From the NCBI GenBank assembly GCA_030490835.1, contig CM059972.1, positions 36,311,452 through 36,375,451 on the forward strand: 64,000 bases of DNA, written 5' to 3'. The notes under the pieces were generated by a model that searched no databases, had not been told where the DNA came from, and saw only the letters and a list, made by a program, of their open reading frames with translations. The number at the start of each line of letters is the position of its first letter. Within the stretch, counting starts at the first letter, position 1. The translations under genes were made by a program, and so were the position numbers. Positions 11,710-23,824 of the stretch are shown one piece after another. Source of the stretch: Annona cherimola. Taxonomy: Eukaryota; Streptophyta; Magnoliopsida; Magnoliales; Annonaceae.

Positions 11710-13320
11710 TGTTGGTCCCGAGTTAATGGCAATTACCCAAGAGGGGAGGGGTGAATTGGGTATTTAAAAATTTACAACTTAAACAGAAACAGAAATTTTA
11801 TAGTGGTTCGGGCAACCTCCCTACTCCACTCTTCCAAGCTCACACCTCTTGTGACTTGGGTTCCACTATATATTCCACGAATACAACTAGAGTCTCCACT
11901 CTCTTCTAGATTCTAGCTCTAGGGGGCATATACAACCAGAGCCTCTGCTCTCTTCTAGATTCTAGCTCTAGGGGGCATCAACAATACACAACACAAGTAG
12001 GTGATGAGTTCCACTTCAATCACACACTACTTTGCTTACACTTGTTCTTTGCTACCCAAGCTAAAACAAGTTCAATACAATAATAAGAATAAAAGAAAGT
12101 TTCTACACGTTACTGTTGTGTAGACGCAGATTTGGCGCAGAGAAGAACTTGTAGTGTAGGCGTAGAGATTCAGCAAGCAACTCTTGGTAGTTTTAAGCAA
12201 GGTTCTTCTACTAAAGATTGGCTTGATCACTTGAAGCTCTTAAAGATGGGAGTTATGCTCACTTAATGAATTCTCAGCTACCCTCCTCGTTCATATTGAT
12301 TGCCTTTTATAATTATGGAGGGAATCCGAACGTTTGGAAGTAGGTGGCGCGCATTTAATGCGCCAACGTTCGAAAATTTTCCGACCGTTGTGACCCAAGT
12401 CACAGGTGGAGTCGACTTCGGGTGCGACTTCGCCCAAGTCGCAGATGGAGTTTACTTCGGGTGCGACTTCGCCAGTTCGCAACTCCTTCAAGTTCCTAAC
12501 TGGGTCGACTTGGTCCTCGACTTGACCCAAGTCGCAGGTGGAGTCGACTTCGGGTGCGACTTCACCTCGACAGCTTGCTTGATGAACTTGAAATCCTTGG
12601 AATGCTTTGCTTGCTTGAGTTTCTTCATGTTTGGTTGTTCTTCCTTTAAGACTCTTTATGATTCTTTTATCTTAAACACATTTGACTCCATGTCTTGAGT
12701 CTTGAGTCTTGGAGTGCATAAGAGAAATCCAAATGCATGATCTCGATTCTCCATGAGAAATATGCAGCTTTGCTTTGGTCTTCACTTGATCCTCATTTGA
12801 TCTTCATTTTCTTTTGAATCTCTTGAGTCTATCATTGAGTTATCTTGATCTGCATGTTTCCGTATTGAATTCGAAGTCGGAGTCGACTTGATCTGCGACT
12901 TCACCCAAGTCGCATGCGGAGTCGACTTGGGATGCGACTTCGGCAACCCTTGTTCTCGGTTTCAACTCTGGACAGAAATGACGCCACCAAGTCGCGACTG
13001 GAGTCGACTTGGTCTGCGACTTCACCTCAAGTCGCAAGCGGAGTCAACTTGGGATGCGACTTCGGCACCTCTCATTCTTGATTTCAAATCTGGAAGGGAA
13101 TGACGTCTTGAAGTCGCTTCTTGAGCCGACTTGGGGATCGACTTAGCCTAAGTCGATGCCTGAGTCGACTTGGAAATCAACTTGACTTGCCATGGTTTAT
13201 AATCTTCAAATTTATAACCTTAAGTCATTTCCACAAACATGTTAGTAACCAAAACTTACTCAAATTGATTTGTTAATCATCAAAACATAGACTTGGCTTA
13301 TTTTTCACATGTTTCCAACA
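11710..13320 (-). repeat. CopA 5' LTR
   Basis: 1611 bp, TGTTGG...CCAACA. It is near-identical to the 4694-6388 copy but carries a deletion of about 85 bp close to its 3' end (near 11785). A minus-strand TATAAAAG lies at 12304-12311. It includes the same GTCGAC-repeat blocks (12400-12560, 12865-13190). Confidence 0.95.
12304..12311 (-). promoter_or_regulatory. CopA 5' LTR TATA box
   Basis: Minus-strand TATAAAAG in the same LTR position as in the 3' copy. A GCGCATT-T-AATGCGC inverted repeat lies about 40 bases upstream in the direction of transcription. Function is inferred. Confidence 0.55.
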
Positions 13321-13542
13321 TGGAACAATTTGATAATGAGCATGATATGATTAGTTATGATGATATAACTATCTCTAAGGATTTTGAATGCATAAAATGA
13401 ATGCATGTGAATGTGAATGTGTATGACTGATGAATGATTTGGTTATGTGAAATTAACCATATGATGATCAAATGTGTTTATGATGACTTAACCCTTACAA
13501 TGAATAAAATCTATGTGTTTTTGAATATTCAGAAAGGACACC
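13321..13542 (+). other. Tk1 leader, second part
   Basis: This continues the ATGA-rich leader cut by CopA and leads to the gag ATG at 13543, preceded by 'cagaaaggacacc'. A related lead-in ('atagaaag') precedes the Tk5 gag ATG. No ORF. Confidence 0.65.
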
Positions 13543-14910
13543 ATGGTTGATACAAGGTCCAAGGTTAGAAAGAATAAAGGAAAAGAAGTGGCTACTGAAG
13601 TTCCTAGCCAACATGAAGTTGGTGAATCCAGTAGGCCAAAAAGTGGTAGGCCTAGATCACAAGGGCAAAACTCGAGAAATCAACAAAGAAGGATAGATGA
13701 AAGCCCAGAATCGATAAGAGAGCCAGAGCAAAGCTAAGCTCAAATGATTGAGGAAAGAGTAGCTTCAGCCGTAAAAGAAGCTATGCAACAAGCTATGCGT
13801 GATTGGGCAACTCAAGCCGCAGATATAATATAAGGCTTGTGGGAGAGGACCCAACGACTCAGTTAGGAAGTGTGGAAAAAGAAGGACCCGTTTCTGTGGC
13901 TAACCCAGTTCCACTTATAGCACCCATATTGGATGATAATCAGTTAATGGAAGCAGATAGGAGGCCAATAAATGCATTCCTTTCACAACAGCCTCCTAAA
14001 TTTTCAAGAGAACCTGACCCCATCCAAGTTGAACAATGGATGACGGAGATTAGAAAATTGTTCAGAATATCTCCATATAATGATAAGCAAAAAAGTTTTA
14101 TGTGCCACTCATCTGTTGGTGAAGGATGCACATGAATGGTGGGAAACAATGCCGATTACTATGTCACACCTAGAGGAGGTGACATGGCAGACGTTTGTGG
14201 AGGAATTTAATAAGGAGTATCTCCCAGTGGGTTTGCAGAGTCAAAAAGTTATAGAATTTGAGAGGCTCTACCAAGGGAGGATGACAGTGACTAATGCCAC
14301 CAAGTTTAATGCTTTGTTGAGGTATGTACCATGGATTGCCAATGTGCCAGAGAACAAGGCATAGAGATTCCAGCAAAGACTGAGGCCCTATCTCAGAGAG
14401 AGTTTAGCCCCTCTACTGATTAAAGATTATGCATCAAGTGTAGAAAGGGCTAGAGCTTCGGAGATTGAGTCAATGAGAACACAAGAATTAAGGTCAGGGT
14501 CCAAAATGTTCAGCTCGGGAATGAAAGATGTTGAAACGGGGAAAGAAAAGGCTAGGAAAGGAGTTGCAAGGAAAGGAAAGGGAGTCCTAAGGAAAAGGAT
14601 GCCACCTGTTTGCAAGGTATGTCGAAGGCACCATGTAGGCGAGTATTTGAAAGGTTTAAACAAATGTTTTAAATGCTGACAAATGGGTCACATAGCCAAG
14701 GAATGTGGCAAGGGAGAGGCAAAAGTAGTAAAATGCTATGTTTGTGACCAGGTTGGACACATAGCTCCAAATTGTCCAAACAAAGCACAAACGTCGCAAG
14801 GACGTGGAAAGGCCACATAGCCAAGGCTAGTAGGAGTAGCTAACAGGCAGGGAACCTCTACAAATCCTGTGCAAGTGCATGCTCTGACCCGGATTGAGTC
14901 GTAAGAGCAA
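13543..14910 (+). pseudogene. gag: Tk1 gag (Ty3/gypsy, Tekay/Del), broken
   Basis: It starts MVDTRSKVRKNKGKEV, a basic N-terminus like that of Tk5 gag. The gag core (QQPPKFSREPDPIQVEQWM ... LYQGRMTV) runs from about 13960 to 14300. Two CCHC knuckles follow: CFKC-stop-QMGHIAKEC, with the Gly position turned into TGA at 14678-14680, and CYVCDQVGHIAPNC (about 14740-14780). The N-terminal third needs two frame changes (near 13830 and 14090) and has a TAA at 13735-13737. From 14080 the frame runs unshifted into pol. Stops at 14362 and 14818 replace Gln codons when compared with Tk5 and Tk4. Confidence 0.92.
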
Positions 14911-17900
14911 GAGGAGAAAGTGGTTACAGGTATGATTTATATTTTAGAAAATTCGGCTATAGTATTTTTTGATTCGAGTGCTAGTCATTCATTCATTGCT
15001 TGCCAATATGTAACCACGCATGCACTACCAGTAGAGGAAACCAATAAGGTAATTCATGTACAATTCCCTTTCTATAGGTTAGCCAGCTCTAGCCAAGTGT
15101 ACAAGGCATATCCAATCAGGATAGGATCAATGATTTTAGAAGCTGACTTGATCCTATTACCCATGACCGAGTTTGACGTAATACTAGGCATGGATTGGTT
15201 AAGCCAATGGGGAGTAATGATTGACTGTAAAAATAAGAAAGTACAGTTTGAAGCAGCTCAAGAAAAAGATGTAGTTATTGGAAGGCTAAGGCAGCCTAAG
15301 GATTCAATGATACTGATATCCTCTATGAAAGTGGTTAAAATGATCTACCAAAATTGTCAATCTTATTTGGTATCAGTACATGTGAAGAAAGAAAAGGAGG
15401 TGGAAATAAATCAAATTCCAGTGGTTAAGGGATTTTCAGATGTTTTTCTGAAGAAATTGACTACATTACCTCCCGAAAGAGAAATGGACATGACAATTAA
15501 CATTATACCAAGCACAACTCCGATTTCTAAGGCCTCGTATCGAATGGCATCAGCAGAAATGAATGAGTTGAGAACCCAAATACAAGAGCTATTGGATAAA
15601 GGTTTTATCAAATCCAACGTATCACCCTAGGGATCTCTGGTGCTATTTATGAGAACAAAGGATAGGAGTCTTAGATTGTGCATTGATTACAAAGAGTTGA
15701 ATAGGGTAACGGTGAAAAATAAGTATCCATTGCCCAGGATTGATGATCTATTTGATCAGTTGAAAGGAGCAATGACATTTTCTAAGGTAGATTTGCAGTC
15801 GGGGTACCATTAGCTAAGAAGAAGTCCTACCGATGTTCACCAAATAGCTTTTCGAACAAGGTTTGAACATTATGAGTTTCTAGCGATGTCATTTGGACTC
15901 ACTAATACCCCTGCTGTTTTTACGGATATGATGAACAGAGTATTTCGGGATTATTTAGACCAATTTGTGGTCATTTTTATTAATGATATCCTGATTTACT
16001 CTAAGTCAGAAGAGGAGCATGAAATGCATTTGAGAAAAGTATTGGAAAGGTTAAGTAAAGAGAAACTATATGCCAAGCTAAAGAAATGTGAGTTCTGGTT
16101 AAAGCAAGTAGCATTTCTTGGGAATATAATTTCAGAAAAGGGTGTACAAGTTGATCCTCAGAAGATTGAGGCAGTTTTAAAGTGGCCAAGACCAACAACC
16201 ATTACAGAAATCCAAAGTTTTCTGGGATTAACAGGCTACTACAGGAGATTTGTGGAAGGTTTTTCACAACTATCAGCCCCATTGACGAGGTTGACTTGTA
16301 AAGGAATCAAGTATGTATGGTTAGAAGAATGCGAACGCAGTTTTCAAGAGTTGAAGCAACATTTGGTAAAAGCGCCTATCTGAACCCTACCTGAAGAAAA
16401 TGAAGGATTTGTGGTGTACAGTGATGCTTCAAGGAAGGGATTAGGATGCGTGCTAATGCAGAAAGGAAAGGTGATAGCTTATGCATCAAGGCAGTTGAAG
16501 CCCAATGAAGTAAGCTACCCCACTCATGACCTAGAATTAGCAGCAGTGGTATTCGCCTTGAAAATTTGGAGACATTACCTGTATGGTGCTAAATGTGAGA
16601 TATATATGGATCACAAGAGCTTTAAGTACATTTTTACTCAGAAGGAGTTGAATACGTGACAACGAAGATGACTTAAGTTACTTAAGGACTACGATTTGGA
16701 GATTTTATACCATCCAGGAAAGGCAAATGTGGTAGCTGATGTATTGAGCAGAAATGCCAGCATAGCGCACCTTATCACTAAGGAGGAAGGTTTGCTTCGA
16801 GAGATAAGGCAACTGGAATTGATTGTATGTCCCCCTGGAGTTCAAACGAGATTATCACAAATGAGCATGCAATCATCGTTATTTTAACAGATCTAGACTG
16901 CACAGCAAGAGGACACAGACCTACATACTCATGTGGAAAAGATGAAGAAAAAAGGATTGAAAGAATTCATTGTTGATGAGCAAGGTATGTATCGGTACAA
17001 AGGTCGATTATGCATACCTAATTCAGGAGAATTGAAGGAACAAATTCTCAAAGAAGCTCATTTTTTACCATTTTCTATGCATCCGGGAAGCATGAAGATG
17101 TATCAGGATCTCAAGAAAGCATATTGGTGGAATAACATGAAAAGTGAGATCGCTGAATACATATTAAAGTGCTTAACCTGTCAAATGGTGAAGGCAGATC
17201 ACCAACGGATGCCAGGAAAGCTTCAGTCTTTAGAAATTCTCAAATGGAAATGAGATGATATTATGATGGATTTTATTGAAGGATTACCAAAGACACAGGC
17301 CGAAAATGACTCTATATGGGTAATAGTGGATCGATTATCCAAGGTTACACATTTTATACCCATAAAGAGGACTTATACAATTGAAAGATTGGCTCAAGTG
17401 TACTACAAGGATATTGTATGACTCCACGGAGTGCCTAAGTCCATAGTATCCGATCGAGATACGACGTTTACGTCTCGATTTTGGAAGAGTTTGCATGAAA
17501 TCCTAGTCACCCAGCTAAAGTTTAGTATGACATTTCATCCCCAGACCAATGGACAAATGGAGTAGGTAAATCAGATTATCGAGGATATGCTCCGTATGTG
17601 TACGTTGGAATTCGGAGAATCATGGAATGAATATGTATCAATAGCGGAGTTCGCATACAATAACAGTTACCAGGCTAGTATTCAAATGACACCATTTGAA
17701 GCATTGTATGGATGAAGGTGTCAAACACCACTAAAGTGGGATGAAGTTGGAGAGAAAAAGCTTGCCCCAGACTTGTCTTAGCGAATGGCAGACAAAGTAC
17801 AGGTTATTCGCCAGTGTATACTCACAGCCTAAAGTCGGCAAAAGAGTTACACAGATTGCAAGAGAAGGGATTTGAATATCCAAGTCGGCGAACATGTTTT

Positions 17901-18318
17901 TATTAAGGTCACGCCATTCAAAGGAGTCACAAGATTTCAAAAAAGAGGAAAGTTGAATCCCAAGTTTATTAGGCCATTTGAAGTGTTGGAAAAAGTTGAG
18001 AAGTTAGCTTATAGAATAGCATTACCTCCAGCCCTAGCTCTAGTCCATAATGTTTTTCATATTTCAATGTTGAGAAAGTATGTTCCAGATCCAACACATG
18101 TGTTAGTAGCAGAGAACCTAATAATTCAAGATCATTTGAATTATGAGGAAAGACCTATTAGGATTTTGGATCATAAGGTACAAAAGCTTCGGAATGGAGA
18201 AATTGAGTATGTTAAAGTTCCATAGAATAGATATTCCGAAAGCGAGGCTACCTGGGAACTGAAGGAAGAGTTAGAAAGAAAGTATCCCCGGCTATTTCAA
18301 AAGGCGACAGTTTCATGA
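14911..18318 (+). pseudogene. pol: Tk1 pol (protease-RT-RNase H-integrase-chromodomain), many stops but one frame
   Basis: Domains in order: aspartic protease (FFDSSASHSF near 14968; the family Gly is Ser), RT (about 15550-16190), RNase H ([12 protein letters not shown], about 16411), integrase zinc region (HFLPFSMHPG ... CLTCQ, about 17060-17190), integrase core ([23 protein letters not shown]; to about 17720), and a C-terminal chromodomain-like tail (RPIRILDHKVQ ... SEATWE) typical of Tekay. The RT active site reads FINDILIYS, so the first Asp of the usual IDD is Asn. The frame is constant from 14080 to the final TGA at 18316-18318 despite many internal stops. Several replace expected Trp, Gln or Arg, for example 15628, 15813, 17251, 17419, 17713 and 18223. 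It is inactive. Confidence 0.95.
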
Positions 18319-18331
18319 CGAAACCTATTAT

Positions 18332-18343
18332 AAGGGGGAAGGA
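18332..18343 (+). other. Tk1 polypurine tract
   Basis: AAGGGGGAAGGA lies about 13 bases after the pol stop and immediately before the 3' LTR start. Confidence 0.8.
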
Positions 18344-18344
18344 T

Positions 18345-19828
18345 TATAATACCCAGACCTAAGTAGGACTCATATAATTTCATTTAAGGTGTAATTATGA
18401 TTTGTATGTGAATCGATTGAATTTTAGATGATTTTCATGAATTTATGAATTTTTTTGCAACTAGGGTTTGCAATTAAGAAAGGTGATTAAGATTGATCGC
18501 CAAAGCCTGATATGAGTCAAGATGACTAATGAGGCTTAAGTAGAATTAGCAGGTGCTAATGAGGCTTCAATATTTATTTTAATTTTCATGATTTAATTAA
18601 TGGAGATTAAAATGAAAATTATGGAATTATGTTGAAAGTCATAGAAAATTCATAACTTTATGCCTATAAGGTGAAATGAGATGAAATTTTAAAGGTAAGC
18701 TCATGATTTTGGGCTCAACCTTATAAGTATATTGAATTAAGACACAAGTGATAAGATTAAGGTGATAATTATTTATTTTTAATCTCACACTCGAAGGTTA
18801 TTTTCAAAGGTTCATAACTTGACGTAGAAACGTCGGTTTAAGATGAAATTTGAAACGATGGAATAAAATTATGAAATCTATGGAATGAGTGGATTTGATT
18901 AAGCTAATTACTATGGAAAAGTATTTAATTAGAAAAATGTACCTAGCATTGACTTTGTGTACCCTAGACTACCATAGCATTTAATAAAAAGCATTTGAGA
19001 AAATGGCATATTTAAATGCTATGCAAGGTGTCAATTTTTGAATGGATTGAGCTGGATTTTAAAGAATTATTTAAGGGTAAAATCCATGGAAAATTCGAGG
19101 ATTAAATTCCTTGGTTAAATGCCTAAACACTAGCTCAAAGTGGAGCATAGATAAGGTGGCAACAAGGTGGACGTCCAAGGGCAATAAGGGCATGAAATGT
19201 GATTTTTTAAAATCCAAAAAAATATATCTAAAATGCCTAATACCTAGGGGAAGTAAATGGACACTTAAATGTGTGGAATTTGTGGCATAAAAATGTCAAA
19301 AAGCAAGCTAAAGAGGGGACGCCCCTAGTGGACAACAACATGGTGTTTAAATGCATGGATTTTGTGGATTTTTGTAAAATAGAAAATGAAAATTTTACTT
19401 AGTTATAAAAATTCCATGTCATTAAGGAATAAGGTAGAAATAAATTACCCTCATGACATGTGACAAATGGTTCCCACTAGCTGGTTAAAAAATCAAAAAT
19501 TGGAGCTTAGCATTGGAACGTGCGTAAGAGGAAAGAGGGAGGAAATTTTCCAAAATTCTTGCTAAGTCTTGAGCACACCAAGGACATGTCCAAACTAGCA
19601 AGGGGAAAGGAGAAAATGAGAAGAAAAAGAGGAAGAAAAAGGAGGAGAAAAAGAAGCGGAACCAAGCAACTCGAGTTGGATTCGAGTTAGGGTTGATTTA
19701 AGTAAGTGAGATCTATGTTTTGAATCACCTAAATCAAGTTTTTCTCTTTCAATTAATGACCCATGAATATGGTTCATAAAGAACTCTTAAAGGCTGAGTT
19801 ATGATGCTTTAATATGGGGATTGGATGA
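18345..19828 (+). repeat. Tk1 3' LTR, truncated
   Basis: It begins TATAATACCCAGACC (a decayed TGTAA/TGTGA start) followed by 'taagtaggactc', matching the solo LTR start at 24686. Only about the first 1.48 kb remain before the minus-strand Tk2 end at 19829. The remainder does not resume after Tk2 in this window. No gene. Confidence 0.85.
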
Positions 19829-20611
19829 TGTGGTGCCCCAGCCTGAGCGTCACATCCTTACCTCAAGATCTATCAATTAGTAAATGTGAATCAGGATTAT
19901 CACCTTGATCACGCGGTGGGTTATTAATTGGATATTTATCCACTTAATCCTAATTCCTTAGGATTTTATATCATTTATACATTAAATTTCCATCAAATGC
20001 CGTTTTAGGCCATTATATCATTTGAGAACTACATATGTCATCTCATAATCTTCATACTTAATCATATCATGATATTTCATGCCTTGGCATTTACCCATAC
20101 GAATTTTTTCGCCAATCCATAGGCATAAAACATAACATAATCCTTCTACAACATTGAATAACAATTTAATTGTTAACATTATTAAGTTCATATACAGGTG
20201 CTCATGAAAATTCGTTCATCTTTGAATCTCCACCTGTGCTCCTTGCTTCCTTTCTTTCACCTGTCAATGGGTTTAGAAAACAAAACGTGAGTTGAAATTC
20301 AACTTAATAAGCAAGTTGTTTATTTTTCAAGCAATTCATTTTGAAAGCAATGTTCTTTAAAAACATTTCCCTCCATTCAGTAGAGACACTTAGCAAGTGA
20401 TCAACTACTTGCGGAGCAGAAACTTTTTCATAAACCTTTCATAAACCATTTATGAAAATCATTCATGAAAACCATTCGTAAATCCCAGTTTTTGTGCATT
20501 TCATAAACATTGGATGTGCAAATTCATCATTTCCATTCATGACATTATCCATCATGTGACGGTATGCTAGCACAAGGAACATTCTTTCATATCATGATCC
20601 TTTCCATCCTT

Positions 20612-20815
20612 GGCGTCGGACCTTCCGAGTTGCCAAGGGGGACTCCTTGTCCACTTACTACCTCGACTAGCCTACCTCGCCGGTCCTTTCCGACTTGGCA
20701 ACATCAGGCGGGACTCCTTGTCCACTTACTACCTCGACTAGCCTACATCGCCGGTCCTTTCCGACTTGACAACATCAGGCGGGACTCCTTGTCCACTTAC
20801 TACCTCGACTAGCCT
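20612..20815. repeat. 71-bp tandem repeat, about 3 units
   Basis: The word GGACTCCTTGTCCAC starts at 20640, 20711 and 20782, giving a period of exactly 71. Neighbouring units share 'ctacctcgactagcctac' and 'gccggtcctttccgactt'. It lies in the GC-rich block of the Tk2 LTR, where other copies have one unit-like segment. The 82-aa ORF across it is a by-product. Confidence 0.85.
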
Positions 20816-22879
20816 ACTTGACTTCCATTCTATGCATGATCTTTAGTCACTCCGGCATTATATACCTCTTACACATGATATCTTGTCATTCTCATGTAGA
20901 GAATTCTTTGCACCATCTCTTTTAAACATCGTATAAATTCATACTTCATCATCTTTTATAAACATTTGCGAAACGGTAAGCAACATTTCAATACATATTG
21001 AAGGAAGGAATGGTCATCCTTAAATATCTTAGAAAGCATTTAAAACAAAACTCATTTAGAAAGCTGCTTGCTTAGCTTTCCATCTCGCTTATCTCTTTGC
21101 CTTTTCCTATACATTTAAGAATGACATAGCATTTATATACTTTCTTTTGCTTGCATTCAACTCAGTTTTTGAACCCATTTCCATTAACATTTGCAACCCA
21201 CTTGAATTCCAAGTCGGGTGTACATGCACAACGTAAGTTATGCATCATACCATTCATTTCACCATATGTTTAATACCCATATTTAGGGTATCATTCCCAT
21301 ATATCATTACTCATTCATTAACCATTCATTAGACATCATATGGAAGTTTATTACTTCCACTCATCATTTTTCTCATATTTTCCACATTTCACACATTGTG
21401 CTCATTCTTAAGCACTTAGTTGATGTCTTAATCCTCAAATATTAATCTCAAAATTTGAGATTATCATTATTTATCTAAACAGCAACATCATCTGCATTTT
21501 TCATTATATTTTTCATGCATTTTTTCATTTTAACAACTTTGCATAAACCATATACCATTTATTCATATTTATCTCTTCATATACGTCCATTTCACAACAC
21601 ACAAATCATGTGTTTCTTAAAAATTTCAACACAGAAAATTGTATCCTTAATCAGCATGATTAAACCCCTTAATTAACCTATAATTTAGAGTTTAATTTCG
21701 GATTTATAATCCATTCATCTTAGGGTTCCAAAACAGCAACATTAGAACCCGTTTTTCACCATTTCAACGTCTATTTTGATACTTAATTCAAAACAGATTT
21801 CTAATCACTTAATTCCAGAAATTAATCATACTTTTCTTAACCCAAATTTAGGATATTAACACATATTTAAATTTCAAAATTCGTTTGCTTGTGAAACAGC
21901 AACTTTCATACACATTTTTGGATATCCATTTGACCCGTTTTGACGTGTCCAATCATATGCCCATAAAATCAGATTTAGGGCTAATATTTTCAAAATATTT
22001 TGGACACTCAAATTAGCTTAAAATTGGGGTATTTTACCCTCCATAAAATTCCTAAATCGTTTGGGCTCATTCACATATCATTTTTAACATAAAAACATAG
22101 AAATCGGGTCATATATGAAACCCTAATCCATATCCTTTCTACAATTCATAACTTAAGCCCGAATCAGCATATATAATTCATCAAATCATGAATCATCATG
22201 CAATCATAATTACATATCAAAACAGAAACATCTTATGGGGGTTTATGAAAATTTCAGTTATGATTTTCAACCCATAATCAACCCTAATCTCCATTTTCAT
22301 CCTCTTGAACCCATGCTTTCATTCTTTTCATTCAATCCTTAATCAATAACCTAATCAAGGGAATCATGAATTATACTTTAAGGGTTCAATATGAATCAAA
22401 TACATGACCCATAAGTTGAGGTGAAAATCATAAAATTAAAGTGGTCAAATCATAGGGTATACTTACATGAATTGAGTCATACTTGAACTCCACTCTACTA
22501 GCTTGAATCCTTCTTATTTCTTCCCCTTTTTCCTTCTCTTTTTCTCCTTTTTTTCTTTCTTTCCTTGCGGCTGGAATGTGGGGTCATGCACAGCTGGGGT
22601 TAGGGGCTTTTGCCCCTTGAAAATTTTCTCTCTCAACACCTTTACACATGTGGACGTGCACTACATATATGGCTAGATTTTTCCAGCCTTGTGGAACCCA
22701 TTTGCCACATCATTTAGCATGTAATTAAATACATATTTATCCCCTTTAATGACATGGAAAAATATGGTCCATTTAAATTAGATAATTATCTTAAAAAAAA
22801 TATCAAAAATCCATATCATTAATGGACATTAAGTTGTCCACACTTCAACGTCAATTGCAACTGCTTTGGTTCCATTTTC

Positions 22880-23340
22880 CACAATGAATTTAACTTTAAT
22901 TTATGGATATTTAATTACCCTAGCTACTAGCATACTTAGGGGTCCGTTTATCATATTTAAAAATTTACAAAAATCCAAGAATCTAGCCTTGTACGTCCAC
23001 ATCAATTCATGCTCCACTTGCTGTCCACTTGATTCAACGTCCATATGCAGCTGCCTTTTGCATTTTTTCTACAAAAATGCAGCTTTAATTAATGCACACT
23101 TAATTACCCTAGTTAGGAGCTCATTTAGGGGTCCATTTAGCCTTTAAAAAAATCATGAAAAATCCCAAAATGCTACCTTGATCGTGCACCTCTCCTTACT
23201 TCCATGTTGTTGTTCACTTGATGGGGTCCACTTATCATTGACTTTTTGGCATTTTCTTGCCACAAAATCAACCCCCAATCACGTCCACATCTTACCCTAG
23301 CTTCCTAGGTCATTTAAATATCCATTTTGCATTTTTTAAA
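22880..23340. repeat. diverged ~190-bp tandem units inside Tk2 LTR
   Basis: The block 'taattaccctag ... ctta/ttta-ggggtcc' occurs near 22910 and again about 193 bases later, with a weaker third copy near 23290 ('cttaccctagcttcctaggtcattt'). Each is preceded by a 'cgtccac/cgtccat' block. The units are strongly diverged. Confidence 0.5.
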
Positions 23341-23579
23341 AATTAAAGAAAATCAATTATATGGCCCCTTGATCGTCCATGTGTGGGCCACCTTTTCAAG
23401 CTCCTTTGAGCTAATATATTATCCATTAAATTATGTCATTAATCACTTGATATTTTCATGGATTTTTTCATTTTAAATAATTCATAAAATCCATGTGTCA
23501 TTATCTCCTTTTGACACCTCATTTATGCCATTAATTATTTAATTAATCACTTTTAATTATGCCATTAAAAGCTCCGCAC

Positions 23580-23824
23580 TCATCATCCTTTTACCCCTAT
23601 CTGCCATCTGTACAAACATAGCAATCAAATTGCATTGCAAAAATAATTTATCATCATATGGCATACATTTCATCATGTTATAAACATACCTAATCATCAT
23701 ATAATCATGTCTATTTCATCACATATTCATGTATAATCATGCATATCTCATCATACTCTTTCAATCTTCTATACTTAGAAATTTTCCATGCCTATTTACC
23801 AATCCATGCTCTGATACCAAGCTC
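23580..23824 (-). pseudogene. gag: Tk2 leader with gag start stub
   Basis: On the minus strand the LTR end at 23825 is followed by a PBS, an ATGA-rich leader and 'acag', then an ATG (23607-23605) in the position of the gag start. The encoded peptide begins MADRGKRMMS and stops after 16 codons, because the sequence has already passed into LTR DNA. The rest of gag and all of pol are missing, so the internal region was deleted between here and the truncated 3' LTR. Confidence 0.6.
23808..23819 (-). other. Tk2 primer-binding site (initiator-Met tRNA)
   Basis: Minus-strand TGGTATCAGAGC, five bases from the LTR end at 23825. It shows that 23825-33710 is a 5' LTR and not a solo LTR. Confidence 0.88.

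Larger units (their letters stand above)
4694..13320 (-). mobile_element. CopA: Ty1/copia Sirevirus-type retrotransposon, full-length but degenerate
   Basis: Both LTRs, PBS, gag, pol and PPTs are present in minus orientation. The element begins TGTTGG and ends CCAACA. Flanks are TGGGA (4689-4693) and TGGAA (13321-13325), a 5-bp target duplication with one difference. It is inserted in the untranslated leader of Tk1. Sirevirus assignment rests on the long gag with two CCHC knuckles, the 'DSG...HMTG' protease style, the iMet PBS directly at the LTR, several PPT-like tracts, and LTRs of about 1.6 kb. Compared with CopB it lacks the third ORF between pol and the PPT. Confidence 0.95.
19829..23580 (-). 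repeat. Tk2 3' LTR, truncated at its 5' side
   Basis: On the plus strand it begins TGTGGTGCCCCAGCC, the LTR 3' end read backwards, and follows the normal LTR order: the terminal block with 'gatcacgcggtggg' near 19910, the acgtgagt block near 20285, the GC-rich block near 20610-20820, and so on. The LTR start (GTTTCACA on this strand) is missing; instead the sequence runs into a gag-start/leader stub near 23580. The exact breakpoint is uncertain by some tens of bases. No gene. Confidence 0.75.
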
